Shown: piece after piece, positions 9,210 through 18,058 of the stretch
Layout of the letters: each line of letters begins with the position of its first letter
How positions within the stretch are numbered: position 1 is the stretch's first letter
Source: Gudongella sp964575895
GTDB taxonomy: Bacteria > Bacillota > Clostridia > Tissierellales > Tissierellaceae
Direction: 5' to 3'
DNA: 64,000 bases
NCBI GenBank assembly: GCA_964575895.1
Contig: CAZNTE010000001.1
Location: forward strand, 62,001-126,000
Program-made: the position numbers and the translations under genes
The notes under the pieces: generated by a model
Databases searched by the model: none
What the model saw: the letters and a program-made list of their open reading frames with translations, nothing else
What the model was told of the DNA's origin: nothing

Positions 9210-10507
9210 AGAGGGTAGCATTCCATACTTTAGGATGCAAAGTAAACCAGTATGAAACTGAAGCTATGGAAGAATTATTTCAAAAGAGTGGATATAATAT
9301 TGTTGATGAAAATGAACAGGCTGATGTTTATGTAATAAACACTTGTACTGTCACAAACCTTTCAGATAGAAAGTCCAGGCAATTCATCAGAAAATCAAAA
9401 AAAATAAATGATGACTCACTAATTGCTGTAGTGGGTTGCTATTCTCAGGTTTCTCCTGAAGAAGTGGAAAAAATTCATGGTGTGGACGTTATTATAGGGA
9501 CCAGTGAAAGAAATAAAATAGTGGAATTATGTGAAAAAGCAAGAGACTCCAAAGAAATAATTAACATAGTTAGGTCCATAAAAACCTACAAGGAATTTGA
9601 GAAGATCAATATTGATGAAATAAAATCTAAAACAAGAGCATTCTTAAAAATACAAGATGGATGCAATCAGTTTTGTAGCTATTGTATTATACCTTATGCA
9701 AGAGGACCCATTAGAAGCAGAGAATATGAGAATATTGAAAAAGAAGCTTATAAATTAGCTAAAGCTGGCTTTAAAGAAATAGTTCTTACTGGTATCCATG
9801 TGGCATCATATGGTAAGGACTTAAAGAAAGAAAGCTTAAGAGAAGTTATTGAGAAAATAAGTAAAATAGAAGGACTTGAAAGAATTAGATTAAGTTCAGT
9901 AGAACCTAATTTAATTGATGATGAATTTATGGAAACTATAACTAATAGTAATAATGTATGTGATCATTTCCATCTTTCTCTTCAAAGTGGTTCTGATTCC
10001 GTTCTTAAAAGGATGAACAGGAAGTATTCAACTAGGGAGTTTCTTGAAAAAGTAGAAATTATAAGAAAATATATGCCAGATGCAGGAATAACCACTGACA
10101 TCATAGTTGGATTCCCAGGGGAAACTGATATTGAATTTAAGGAAACTCTTAACTTTGTTAAGAAAGTTGGGTTTTCTAGGATCCATGTATTTAAATACTC
10201 TCCAAGAAAAGGAACACCCGCTGCAATTATGGAAAATCAAATACACGGAGATATTAAATCTAAGAGAAGTGAAAAACTTATAAAACTTGGAGATGAACTA
10301 ACACTTGAGTTTAATTCAAGATTTAAAGATAGGTCTCTTCCAGTACTATTTGAGGAGAAGACAAAAAGAAAAAATAATACCTATGAAGGCTATACCACCA
10401 ATTATATTAGAGTTGAAGCTCCTTCCCCAAATAACTTAATTGGTGAGATAATAGATACAAAACTTAAAGATGTTGAAAACATAAACATAAAGGGAGAAAT
10501 ACTATAG
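9206..10507 (+). CDS. mtaB: tRNA t6A37 methylthiotransferase MtaB
   Basis: Radical SAM methylthiotransferase converting t6A to ms2t6A at position 37 of tRNAs. The protein has 433 residues. The N-terminal MTTase domain carries three cluster cysteines in GCKVNQYE, NTCTVTN and GCYSQ. The central radical SAM domain has DGCNQFCSYCIIPYARG (CxxxCxxC). A C-terminal TRAM-like domain follows. The GCKVNQYE form and the context after rsmE point to MtaB rather than MiaB or RimO. The start ATG overlaps the rsmE stop by four bases. Confidence 0.94.
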   Translation: MKRVAFHTLGCKVNQYETEAMEELFQKSGYNIVDENEQADVYVINTCTVTNLSDRKSRQFIRKSKKINDDSLIAVVGCYSQVSPEEVEKIHGVDVIIGTSERNKIVELCEKARDSKEIINIVRSIKTYKEFEKINIDEIKSKTRAFLKIQDGCNQFCSYCIIPYARGPIRSREYENIEKEAYKLAKAGFKEIVLTGIHVASYGKDLKKESLREVIEKISKIEGLERIRLSSVEPNLIDDEFMETITNSNNVCDHFHLSLQSGSDSVLKRMNRKYSTREFLEKVEIIRKYMPDAGITTDIIVGFPGETDIEFKETLNFVKKVGFSRIHVFKYSPRKGTPAAIMENQIHGDIKSKRSEKLIKLGDELTLEFNSRFKDRSLPVLFEEKTKRKNNTYEGYTTNYIRVEAPSPNNLIGEIIDTKLKDVENINIKGEIL

Positions 10508-10518
10508 GAGGTGATTTT

Positions 10519-10857
10519 TTGGATTGTCTATTTTGTAGTATTGTAGAAAAGGTCATACCTTCAAATATAATTTATGAAGATGATCTAGTTTTATCATTCA
10601 CAGACATAAACCCGCAAGCACCAGTTCATTTTTTAGTTATACCCAAAAAACATGTTAAGTCCTTGGAAGAAGTTAAAGAAGATGACTTAGTATTAATATC
10701 TCACATATTTAGTTTAATCCCTAAACTAGCAAAACAGCAGGGAGTTGAAGGTGGATACAGAGTTATTAATAATTGTGGTAGAAATGGGGGGCAAACAGTA
10801 GATCATTTACATTTTCATGTTTTAGGAAATCGCGAAATGTTATGGCCACCCGGTTAA
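10519..10857 (+). CDS. HIT family (HINT-like) nucleotide-binding protein
   Basis: Small histidine-triad protein of 112 residues, likely a purine-nucleoside phosphoramidase like HinT. The start region CLFCSIVEKVIPSNIIYEDD and the C-terminal triad HLHFHVL followed by LWPPG are typical. Start is TTG 10519, preceded by a strong AGGAGGTGAT at 10507-10516; no ATG alternative exists near the conserved N-terminus. It follows mtaB by 11 bases and precedes the rpsU promoter. The cellular substrate is unknown. Confidence 0.92.
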   Translation: MDCLFCSIVEKVIPSNIIYEDDLVLSFTDINPQAPVHFLVIPKKHVKSLEEVKEDDLVLISHIFSLIPKLAKQQGVEGGYRVINNCGRNGGQTVDHLHFHVLGNREMLWPPG

Positions 10858-10863
10858 AAGTAG

Positions 10864-10892
10864 TTGAAATAATATTTAATTTAATGTATAAT
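10864..10892 (+). promoter_or_regulatory. Promoter of rpsU-yqeY
   Basis: TTGAAA (10864-10869), 17-bp spacer and TATAAT (10887-10892). The predicted leader of about 60 bases contains a weak hairpin (AGTGT 10898-10902 with ACACT 10924-10928) before the GGGGAGG ribosome-binding site. Confidence 0.75.
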
Positions 10893-10957
10893 AATTTAGT
10901 GTGCAAGTCATGCAGTATTTGTAACACTCTTGTAGTTGAGAGGGGAGGGAAGGATCG

Positions 10958-11140
10958 ATGACAGAAATCAAAGTTGGTGAAAACGAATCTCTTGATAATG
11001 CTCTTAAAAGATTTAAAAGATCATGTGCAAGGTCAGGAGTTATAGGGGAAGTAAGAAAAAGAGAACATTACGAAAAACCAAGTGTAAAGCGTAAGAAAAA
11101 ATCTGAAGCAGCTAGAAGAAAGAAGCATTCTAAGTTTTAA
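10958..11140 (+). CDS. rpsU: Small ribosomal subunit protein bS21
   Basis: Ribosomal protein S21, 60 residues, a highly basic helical protein of the 30S subunit near the anti-Shine-Dalgarno region. The conserved core LDNALKRFKRSCARSGV is followed by RKREHYEKPSVKRKKKSEA and a lysine/arginine-rich tail. ATG 10958 has GGGGAGGGAAGG upstream. It has its own consensus promoter and is followed after 15 bases by the yqeY homologue, a pairing conserved through Firmicutes. Confidence 0.97.
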   Translation: MTEIKVGENESLDNALKRFKRSCARSGVIGEVRKREHYEKPSVKRKKKSEAARRKKHSKF

Positions 11141-11155
11141 TAAGAAGGTGAATTA

Positions 11156-11599
11156 ATGTCCCTTAAAGATAAACTCATGGAAGATTTGAAATTTTCTATG
11201 AAAAACAAAGAAACTATAAGAAAAAATACTGTTACTATGGTAAGAGCTGCCATTAAGCAAAGAGAAGTTGATGAAAGAATTGAGCTTAACGATGAGCAGA
11301 TTCTTGAAATCATAGCTAAACAGCTTAAAGAGAAAAAAATGGCAATTGAGGAATTCAATAAAGGTTCGCGCCAAGACTTAGTTCAATTGACAGAAAATGA
11401 AATAGAAATACTATTGGAGTACCTACCTAAACAACTTACTGAAGAAGAAGTTGAGAAAGTAGTCAAAGAGACTATTGATGAAGTAGGAGCAACATCCATG
11501 AAAGATATAGGTCTTATTATGAAGAATGTGATGCCAAAAGTAAAAGGTGTTGCAGATGGTAACATGGTTAATAAGGCGATAAAAAAGATATTAAATTAA
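11156..11599 (+). CDS. yqeY: GatB/YqeY domain protein
   Basis: YqeY-like protein of 147 residues, related to the tail domain of the amidotransferase subunit GatB, which contacts tRNA. The N-terminus reads MSLKDKLMEDLKFSMKNKE, with the conserved VRAAIKQREVDER; the C-terminal half (LLEYLPKQLTEEEVEKVV, then MKDIGLIMKNVMPKVKG) matches the family. The function of free-standing YqeY is not established. AAGGTG lies just upstream of ATG 11156. It is co-transcribed with rpsU and ends at a strong terminator. Confidence 0.92.
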   Translation: MSLKDKLMEDLKFSMKNKETIRKNTVTMVRAAIKQREVDERIELNDEQILEIIAKQLKEKKMAIEEFNKGSRQDLVQLTENEIEILLEYLPKQLTEEEVEKVVKETIDEVGATSMKDIGLIMKNVMPKVKGVADGNMVNKAIKKILN

Positions 11600-11624
11600 A
11601 CCTGGGATTTTCCCAGGTTTTTTG
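11598..11624 (+). terminator. Terminator after rpsU-yqeY
   Basis: A 10-bp stem (AAACCTGGGA/TCCCAGGTTT) with a TTT loop, followed by a T-run. Textbook intrinsic terminator. Confidence 0.92.
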
Positions 11625-11625
11625 C

Positions 11626-11653
11626 TTGTTAAAAATAAGACTGGGTATATAAT
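11626..11653 (+). promoter_or_regulatory. Promoter of nfeD-floA
   Basis: TTGTTA (11626-11631), 16-bp spacer and TATAAT (11648-11653), 30 bases ahead of nfeD and directly after the yqeY terminator. Confidence 0.6.
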
Positions 11654-11682
11654 ATAAGTAGTACTTAAAGGGAGGTGTCATA

Positions 11683-12963
11683 ATGAAGTTTAAGAAAATT
11701 ATTGTAATTTTATTGTTTATCCTATTAATAGGTCAGGCATCTTATGCAGATGACCCTGGTAAAGCATATGTTGTTCCAATTAAAGGAGAAATCAATAGGG
11801 CAACACACAATTATTTAAGGGATATACTAAATGACTTAAACAATCAAAAGGTAGAGGCTATAATATTTGAGATAGACACATACGGTGGATTGGTAGATGA
11901 AGCTATCAAGATGAAAGACCTGATTATTGGAACCAATATTCCAACTATAGCCTATGTTAATAATAAAGCTGCATCTGCTGGAGTATTGATTACAATTGCC
12001 AGCGAACATGTTGTTATGAGTAACAATGCCACAATAGGTTCAGCAGAAACTATTCCTAATACTGAAAAGGTCCTCTCAATGTGGAGAGGTGTCCTAAGAG
12101 ATACTGCCCAGTTCAGAGGAAGGGATGCTTTACTAATTGAGTCCATGGCAGATTCTGATATTTCCATAGACGGTGTAATTGAATCTGGAAAACTTCTAAA
12201 TCTAACTGCACAAGAGGCGTATGATTTGGAACTGGCAGACCTATTGTCTGATGATTATGCTGAAATGTTGAATCACTTTGGTTATGAGTCCTCTGATATT
12301 GTTGTTAAAGAGGAAGGATTACAGGTCAAGTTGGCAAAATATATTTCTAATACTACAATTAGCACTATGTTACTGACATTGGGATTTGTAGGATTAGTAG
12401 TTGAGATTCTAACACCTGGATTCGGAGTAGGAGGAACCATTTCTATAATGGGATTTGGCCTTTACTTTGGAGGAAATATACTAGCGGGAAATTCTAATTG
12501 GACCTCACTAGTCCTCTTCGTAGTGGGTTTAGGACTTCTAATAATAGAAGGAATAGTCCCAGGGTTTGGATTGCCTGGAATTGGGGGCTTGATATTTGTC
12601 CTAACTGGTACAGTGCTAGCCATGCAGGATCTACCCACAGCATTTTTGTCTTTAAGTATAGCCATAATCATAACTGCCCTTGCAACCACAATAATGATTA
12701 AGATGGGGTATAAAAGCAAGCTCTTGTCCAAAGTAGTACTTAGTAACCGATTGGATGGTCATAAAGGTTATTTGAGTACTAATACTATGGATTATATGAT
12801 GGATAAAGAAGGAGAAACATTAACTGAACTTCGACCAGCTGGTTTTATGACAATAGATAATGAGAAATACGATGTTCTAGCGGAATCAGGCTATATTCCC
12901 AAGAACACAAGGGTAAGAGTAGTTAAGGTTGAAGGATCAAAAATATTTGTAAGGAGGATTTAA
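11683..12963 (+). CDS. nfeD: NfeD-family membrane serine protease
   Basis: Long-form NfeD protein of 426 residues, partner of flotillins. Residues 1-22 form a signal peptide (lysines, a hydrophobic run, cut near SYA-DDP). A ClpP/S49-like protease domain follows: YVVPIKGEIN, EIDTYGG and NNKAASAGVLITIA, where the serine of SAG is the likely nucleophile. About four membrane segments lie around residues 225-345. The C-terminus is a soluble OB-fold NfeD domain beginning near LTELRPAGFMTID. ATG 11683 has GGGAGGTG upstream. The next gene is floA, one base on, the conserved nfeD-floA pair implicated in membrane microdomains. Confidence 0.93.
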   Translation: MKFKKIIVILLFILLIGQASYADDPGKAYVVPIKGEINRATHNYLRDILNDLNNQKVEAIIFEIDTYGGLVDEAIKMKDLIIGTNIPTIAYVNNKAASAGVLITIASEHVVMSNNATIGSAETIPNTEKVLSMWRGVLRDTAQFRGRDALLIESMADSDISIDGVIESGKLLNLTAQEAYDLELADLLSDDYAEMLNHFGYESSDIVVKEEGLQVKLAKYISNTTISTMLLTLGFVGLVVEILTPGFGVGGTISIMGFGLYFGGNILAGNSNWTSLVLFVVGLGLLIIEGIVPGFGLPGIGGLIFVLTGTVLAMQDLPTAFLSLSIAIIITALATTIMIKMGYKSKLLSKVVLSNRLDGHKGYLSTNTMDYMMDKEGETLTELRPAGFMTIDNEKYDVLAESGYIPKNTRVRVVKVEGSKIFVRRI

Positions 12964-12964
12964 G

Positions 12965-13945
12965 ATGGATTTAATTTTCACCCTAGCAATTGCATTAGCA
13001 ATAATCATTTTAGTAATGTTATTCTTTACTTTTGTCCCTGTGGGACTTTGGGTAACAGCATTCTTCTCAGGTGTAAAGGTTAAGATCACTACCCTGATTG
13101 GTATGAGACTAAGAAGAGTAGTCCCAAGTAGAATAGTTAATCCAATGATCAAGGCTACAAAAGCAGGTCTTGACATTAATATTGATGAACTTGAAGCACA
13201 TTATTTAGCAGGTGGTAATGTAAACACACTTGTTGATGCATTGATTGCAGCCCAAAGAGCAAATATTCCTTTGGTGTTTGAAAGAGCAGCAGCAATAGAC
13301 CTAGCAGGTAGAAATGTTCTAGAAGCTGTTCAAGTAAGTGTTAATCCAAAAGTAATTGAAACCCCTCAAATAGCTGCCGTAGCAAAGGATGGTATTGAGG
13401 TAGTAGCAAGAGCAAGAGTAACTGTTAGAGCTAACATCGAAAGATTAGTCGGTGGAGCTGGTGAAGAAACCATAATTGCCAGAGTTGGTGAAGGTATCGT
13501 AACCACAGTTGGTAGTTCAGAGTCACACAAAAATGTACTAGAAAATCCAGATAGTATTTCTAAGACAGTTTTAGGTAAGGGTTTAGATTCAGGGACAGCA
13601 TTTGAAATATTATCTATCGATATTGCTGATGTGGATGTAGGTAGGAATATTGGTGCAAAACTTCAAATGGAACAAGCTGAAGCAGACAAGAAGATAGCAC
13701 AAGCAAAAGCAGAGGAAAGACGAGCAATGGCTGTTGCTAAAGAACAAGAGATGATAGCAGAAGTACAAGCAATGCGTGCCAAGTTAGTTGAAGCAGAAGC
13801 ACAAGTACCACTTGCATTAGCTGAAGCTTTAAAAGCGGGTAATTTAGGCGTAATGGATTATTACAATATGAAGAATGTATTAGCGGACACAGATATGAGA
13901 TCTTCAATTTCAAAGATTGCTGAAGATGATAAGAAACAACTATAG
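12965..13945 (+). CDS. floA: Flotillin-like protein FloA
   Basis: Bacterial flotillin of 326 residues that scaffolds functional membrane microdomains. It has one N-terminal membrane hairpin (about residues 4-30), an SPFH domain with IDLAGRNVLEAVQVSVNP, and a C-terminal coiled-coil rich in A/E/Q (EQAEADKKIAQAKAEER). The tail ends DTDMRSSISKIAEDDKKQL, typical of FloA. ATG 12965 lies one base after the nfeD stop, with AAGGAGG inside the nfeD 3' end. Length and layout match B. subtilis YqfA. Confidence 0.96.
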   Translation: MDLIFTLAIALAIIILVMLFFTFVPVGLWVTAFFSGVKVKITTLIGMRLRRVVPSRIVNPMIKATKAGLDINIDELEAHYLAGGNVNTLVDALIAAQRANIPLVFERAAAIDLAGRNVLEAVQVSVNPKVIETPQIAAVAKDGIEVVARARVTVRANIERLVGGAGEETIIARVGEGIVTTVGSSESHKNVLENPDSISKTVLGKGLDSGTAFEILSIDIADVDVGRNIGAKLQMEQAEADKKIAQAKAEERRAMAVAKEQEMIAEVQAMRAKLVEAEAQVPLALAEALKAGNLGVMDYYNMKNVLADTDMRSSISKIAEDDKKQL

Positions 13946-13956
13946 GATGTGATTAA

Positions 13957-14436
13957 ATGGATAGCCCTATAATAATACTGATCTTTTGGATAGTAGTAAA
14001 TATTATAATCAAGAATTCAAAGGATAAGAAGAAGGCTGAACAAAGAAGGCAAAGGGCTCAAAATACTCCACCCCCTAAACAACAAAGTGATTACTCCAAA
14101 AGAGTTGAAAAACAATCACCTAAAAAGGATTTTAGAAAGACAATAGATGAATATAGACAACAATTGGAAAAAGAATTATTAGGTGAACAAGCTAAAAAGA
14201 AACCAGAAACTCAAAGCCAAATCAAACAAGCTCCAAAACCAGATGTTAAGGATAAGAAAACCATCTGGGGAGATGAAATTTTCAAACCAACTGAAGATGA
14301 ACCTATTAAAGTTGAAGTTATTGGCCAAGAGAATAGGAATGGGAAGAAAGTTAGCCTTATTAATATAAAAAATGATGTTGTGAAGGGAATAATTTATTCT
14401 GAAGTTCTTGATAAGCCAAAAAGTTTAAGACATTAA
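13957..14436 (+). CDS. Membrane-anchored protein of unknown function, downstream of floA
   Basis: I do not recognise a named family. The 159-residue product starts with one hydrophobic segment (about residues 4-18, IIILIFWIVVNIIIK) and then becomes highly charged and rich in K, Q and P, probably a disordered cytoplasmic tail (about 20-110). The last ~25 residues regain order: KVSLINIKNDVVKGIIYSEV, then LDKPKSLRH. That end resembles a short G-I-I-x-S-E-x-L-x-x-P-x-x-x-R motif that I associate with small proteins near flotillin genes, from memory only. It follows floA by 11 bases, so a role with NfeD/FloA is inferred from context. ATG 13957 has AGGATGTGAT upstream. Confidence 0.8.
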   Translation: MDSPIIILIFWIVVNIIIKNSKDKKKAEQRRQRAQNTPPPKQQSDYSKRVEKQSPKKDFRKTIDEYRQQLEKELLGEQAKKKPETQSQIKQAPKPDVKDKKTIWGDEIFKPTEDEPIKVEVIGQENRNGKKVSLINIKNDVVKGIIYSEVLDKPKSLRH

Positions 14437-14446
14437 CTGAATGTGT

Positions 14447-14486
14447 ATAACCTAGGTACTATTAGTATCTAGGTTATTTATTTTAT
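14447..14486 (+). terminator. Terminator of the nfeD-floA operon
   Basis: A 12-bp stem with one G-U pair (ATAACCTAGGTA, 14447-14458, with TATCTAGGTTAT, 14466-14477), 7-base loop and a T-rich tail. Confidence 0.8.
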
Positions 14487-14505
14487 AGAAAAGAGCCCTA
14501 TTCTA

Positions 14506-14514
14506 TGGTATGAT
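14506..14514 (+). promoter_or_regulatory. Extended -10 promoter upstream of phoH
   Basis: TGG-TATGAT forms an extended -10 element about 38 bases before phoH, with only a poor -35 (TAGAAA). It would start the phoH-pgpH-ybeY operon after the preceding terminator. Confidence 0.5.
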
Positions 14515-14551
14515 TTACTTATAGATTGCAGAAATTTAGGGAGGTTAAGAC

Positions 14552-15526
14552 TTGGTTTACAATATTGAAGAAAGAATTGTAGAAGTTAATAGTTCAACAG
14601 TTTTGAAAGAAATAGTGGGAAATCTTGATAATAATTTGGAATTCATTAAATCAAACCTTGAAATAGATATTTCTATTCAGGATAATTCTATTAGATTATA
14701 TGGATACTCAGACAAAATTGATATGGCTCAAAAACTATTTGAGAACTTAATCTCCATGGTGAAGCAACAGAATAAATTAGATATTCAAGATATTGCCTAT
14801 GCCATAGATATTATTAAGAAAGGAAAACACGATAATTTAAAAAGTTTACTTAATGATGTCGTTTGTATAAGTGCATCAGGAAAAAGTATTAAGCCTAAGA
14901 CATTTGGTCAAAAGAGATATATTGATTCCTTGAGAAAACATGATATAGTATTTGGCATTGGACCAGCAGGAACAGGGAAGACTTACCTAGCCATGGCAAT
15001 GGCAGTTCAAGCTTTTAAAAATAAGGAAGTAAATAGAATAATTCTTACTAGACCAGCAGTAGAGGCCGGAGAAAGTCTTGGATTCTTACCGGGGGATCTT
15101 CAAGAGAAAGTGGACCCCTACTTAAGACCAATATATGATGCTTTATTTGATATACTGGGAGCTGATTCATATCTTAAGTATTTTGAGAAGGGACTCATAG
15201 AGGTAGCTCCACTGGCTTACATGCGAGGCAGGACTCTAGATTCAGCCTACGTAATACTAGATGAAGCTCAGAATACTACCAATGAACAGATGAAAATGTT
15301 TTTAACTAGGTTGGGGTTTGGATCTAGGGTTGCGGTAACAGGAGATATCACTCAAATTGACTTAGCAAAGGGTAAGCAATCTGGTTTAAAAACAGTAATG
15401 AAGATCTTAAAAGATGTTGATGGTATAGAATTTGTTCACCTAACAAGTGCTGACATTGTTAGGCACCCTCTTGTACAAAGGATTATAAATGCATACGAAA
15501 AATATGAGAGTGATAAGGAAGACTAA
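14552..15526 (+). CDS. phoH: PhoH-like ATPase
   Basis: PhoH family P-loop NTPase of 324 residues, thought to act in RNA metabolism, usually next to ybeY as here. It has an N-terminal KH-like region (about 1-110), then the ATPase domain with Walker A GPAGTGKTYLAMAMAV, the conserved LTRPAVEAGESLGFLPGDL, Walker B AYVILDEAQN and VTGDITQIDL. The start is TTG 14552, preceded by AGGGAGG at 14538-14544; there is no ATG near the N-terminus. It begins an operon continuing to recO. Confidence 0.95.
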   Translation: MVYNIEERIVEVNSSTVLKEIVGNLDNNLEFIKSNLEIDISIQDNSIRLYGYSDKIDMAQKLFENLISMVKQQNKLDIQDIAYAIDIIKKGKHDNLKSLLNDVVCISASGKSIKPKTFGQKRYIDSLRKHDIVFGIGPAGTGKTYLAMAMAVQAFKNKEVNRIILTRPAVEAGESLGFLPGDLQEKVDPYLRPIYDALFDILGADSYLKYFEKGLIEVAPLAYMRGRTLDSAYVILDEAQNTTNEQMKMFLTRLGFGSRVAVTGDITQIDLAKGKQSGLKTVMKILKDVDGIEFVHLTSADIVRHPLVQRIINAYEKYESDKED

Positions 15527-15543
15527 ATTGAGGATGTGACATA

Positions 15544-17589
15544 ATGATTGAGGGAATTAGGGGTTGGATTAATAGCATTAAGAATACTATTGGAATAAAG
15601 GGAGCTATTAACTCCTTAGTTTTCATGATTATTGTATTGATATTTAGTATAATTTTCACTGATAATGCTCCCATTAGATTTGTAGAAGGTCAAACTGCTA
15701 AAGAAGATATAAGGGCACTACAGGAGACTGAGGACACAAGAGCAACCCAAGAGAGAATAGAAGCAATTGTTTCAGAGATTGATCCTGTTTACAGGGTATC
15801 ACCAACTATTGGAATTATTGCAAAAGATAAAGTAACAGATTATTTTAGTCTAATTAGGGATGTAAAGTTTAACAATCAGACTAGTTTAGATGATAAGGTT
15901 GATACACTATTAAAAGAAGCATCTATTATATTGGAGGAAGAACCTACAAGGGCAATTTTATCACTTGAATTTAGAGATATTAATTACTTGGAATCAATAA
16001 TTGTGGATATTACTAATCAATTACTTTCACAAGGTATAAAGGATGAAGACTTAGAATTGATAATTACAAGCCTGGATGAAAGCGTAGCTACACTTAATCT
16101 TGAAGAAGTTAGCCATAATTTAGTTGTGTCAATTCTTAAGGAAGTTATTCAAGAAAATGAATTTATTGATATTATTGCAACTGAAAGAAGGATAAACGAG
16201 GCAAAAGAAGCAGTGCCAAAAACTATAATCCTTCCAGGAGATGTTGTAATTAGAGAAGGAGAATCATTTACTGAGTATAAGATAGAACTTCTCAATGCAA
16301 CAGGGGTTTTTGAAGAGTCTACTGCGAGATTTTTATGGTATTATGTAGGTCTTTCAATTATACTAACGGGATCATTTATACTATTATTTGCATACTTATT
16401 TAAATTTAACAAACAGACATTTAAAGGAAATAGAATTTATTTATTGTATTCCATACTATTAATAGGAATTGTATTAAATTACGTGGTTAGTATATTTTCA
16501 ATATACTTGATGCCCTTATCCTTATCTGGAATTTTAATATCAATGCTATTTAATCCTCTTGTTGGAATATTATCTTCTGTTTTTTTAGTTACGACACTAC
16601 TATTGATTACAAGTATGCCTTTAGGACTTGGAATAATAGGTTTACTGGGAATGTCTATAGTATTCTTCTATTTAGAATCTACACATCAGAGAATTCAACT
16701 TTTATTGAAAGGCCTTTATATTGGGGTAGTTAAGGCAGTACTTACACTAAGCCTAATAGGCTTTGGGGCATCTATTTCAATAGATATTGTAGTTGATTCA
16801 CTGCTATTAGTATCCTCGGGAGTTATATCAGGTATAATATCCCTTGGATCTTTACCTATTTGGGAGAATTTGTTTAAGATTCTAACACCATTAAAACTTA
16901 TGGAATTAAGCAATCCTAATGAACCATTACTAAAGAGATTACAGCTAGAAGCACCAGGTACCTACCAACACAGTTTAATGGTTGGGAATTTATCTGAAGC
17001 TGCAGCTGAGAAAATAGGTGCAAACGCATTATTGGCTAAAGTAGCTTCATATTATCATGATATTGGAAAATTAAAGAGACCTATATATTTCAAAGAAAAT
17101 CAAATGAACATGGAAAATCCTCATGATAGCTTAGAAACACTTCAAAGTTTGGAAGTGATAATTTCACATCGAGAGGATGGAATTAAACTTGGTAGAGAGT
17201 ACAAATTGCATAATGATATTATAGATATTGTAGATCAGCATCACGGGACTACTCTAATGACTTATTTTTTCCATCAGGCAACTAAGAAAGGGATAGAACT
17301 GCCTGAATCTAAGTTTAGATATCAGGGAGTTAAACCTCAGACTAAAGAGGCTGCAATAGTTATGTTATCAGATTCAGTTGAAGCTGCAGTAAGAAGTATA
17401 AAAGATATTGATGAGGATAAGATATACGCTATGGTAACTAATATTATTAAAGGTAAGGTTGATGATGGACAGTTGGATGAGTCAAATATAACATTGAATG
17501 AGCTTAAGGTCATAAGGGAAGAGTATATTAATGTACTTAAGAGAATATATCATGGCAGAATTGAGTATCCTAAATTAGAAAGAAATTAG
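15544..17589 (+). CDS. pgpH: PgpH-type 7TM HD phosphodiesterase
   Basis: Integral membrane cyclic-di-AMP phosphodiesterase of the PgpH/YqfF family, 681 residues. One N-terminal membrane segment (about 23-40) is followed by an extracellular 7TMR-HDED domain (about 45-265), seven membrane helices (about 265-455) and a cytoplasmic HD domain. The HD domain shows QHSLMVGNLSEAAAEKIGA, the metal motif YYHDIGKLKRP, and SHREDGIKL, DQHHGT and LSDSVEAAVRS. All the metal-binding residues I can place are present. It sits between phoH and ybeY as in B. subtilis. Activity on c-di-AMP is inferred from the family. Confidence 0.95.
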   Translation: MIEGIRGWINSIKNTIGIKGAINSLVFMIIVLIFSIIFTDNAPIRFVEGQTAKEDIRALQETEDTRATQERIEAIVSEIDPVYRVSPTIGIIAKDKVTDYFSLIRDVKFNNQTSLDDKVDTLLKEASIILEEEPTRAILSLEFRDINYLESIIVDITNQLLSQGIKDEDLELIITSLDESVATLNLEEVSHNLVVSILKEVIQENEFIDIIATERRINEAKEAVPKTIILPGDVVIREGESFTEYKIELLNATGVFEESTARFLWYYVGLSIILTGSFILLFAYLFKFNKQTFKGNRIYLLYSILLIGIVLNYVVSIFSIYLMPLSLSGILISMLFNPLVGILSSVFLVTTLLLITSMPLGLGIIGLLGMSIVFFYLESTHQRIQLLLKGLYIGVVKAVLTLSLIGFGASISIDIVVDSLLLVSSGVISGIISLGSLPIWENLFKILTPLKLMELSNPNEPLLKRLQLEAPGTYQHSLMVGNLSEAAAEKIGANALLAKVASYYHDIGKLKRPIYFKENQMNMENPHDSLETLQSLEVIISHREDGIKLGREYKLHNDIIDIVDQHHGTTLMTYFFHQATKKGIELPESKFRYQGVKPQTKEAAIVMLSDSVEAAVRSIKDIDEDKIYAMVTNIIKGKVDDGQLDESNITLNELKVIREEYINVLKRIYHGRIEYPKLERN

Positions 17590-17597
17590 GTGATATT

Positions 17598-18044
17598 GTG
17601 AATATTTATTTTGATGATAGACAAGATTCTATTGAAATATCCGGAGAATTGGAAGGATTATTGGAATCTGTCATAAAAGAATGCCTAAGGGTAGAAGGAT
17701 TAGATGAAGATTACGAAGTTAGTGTTTCTTTTGTTACAGATGATGAGATACAGGGCTTAAACAGAGACTTTAGAGGAGTGGATAAGGTTACTGATGTTTT
17801 ATCCTTTCCTGTTGATGATGAATTCGATGTTGGAGATAAGCTCCTTGGAGATATAATAATTTCAACTAATAGAGCTAAAGAACAGGCAGAAGATTATGGG
17901 CATGAATTTATTAGGGAAATGGCTTATTTGACTGCTCATAGTATGTTTCATTTAATGGGTTATGATCATATGGATGATGAAGGAAAATCAGATATGAGAA
18001 GTAAAGAGAAAATGGTTATGAAAAATCTAAATATATTCAAATAG
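17598..18044 (+). CDS. ybeY: Endoribonuclease YbeY
   Basis: Zinc-dependent RNase involved in 16S rRNA 3' maturation and ribosome quality control. At 148 residues it has family length and the signature H-x3-H-L-x-G-Y-D-H (HSMFHLMGYDH). Upstream in the fold are LNRDFRGVDKVTDVLSFP and LGDIIISTNRA, also typical. The start is GTG 17598 with TTAGGTGAT upstream, 8 bases after pgpH. An AGGAGGTG site after it leads into the next gene. Confidence 0.95.
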   Translation: MNIYFDDRQDSIEISGELEGLLESVIKECLRVEGLDEDYEVSVSFVTDDEIQGLNRDFRGVDKVTDVLSFPVDDEFDVGDKLLGDIIISTNRAKEQAEDYGHEFIREMAYLTAHSMFHLMGYDHMDDEGKSDMRSKEKMVMKNLNIFK

Positions 18045-18058
18045 TCAGGAGGTGCTTT

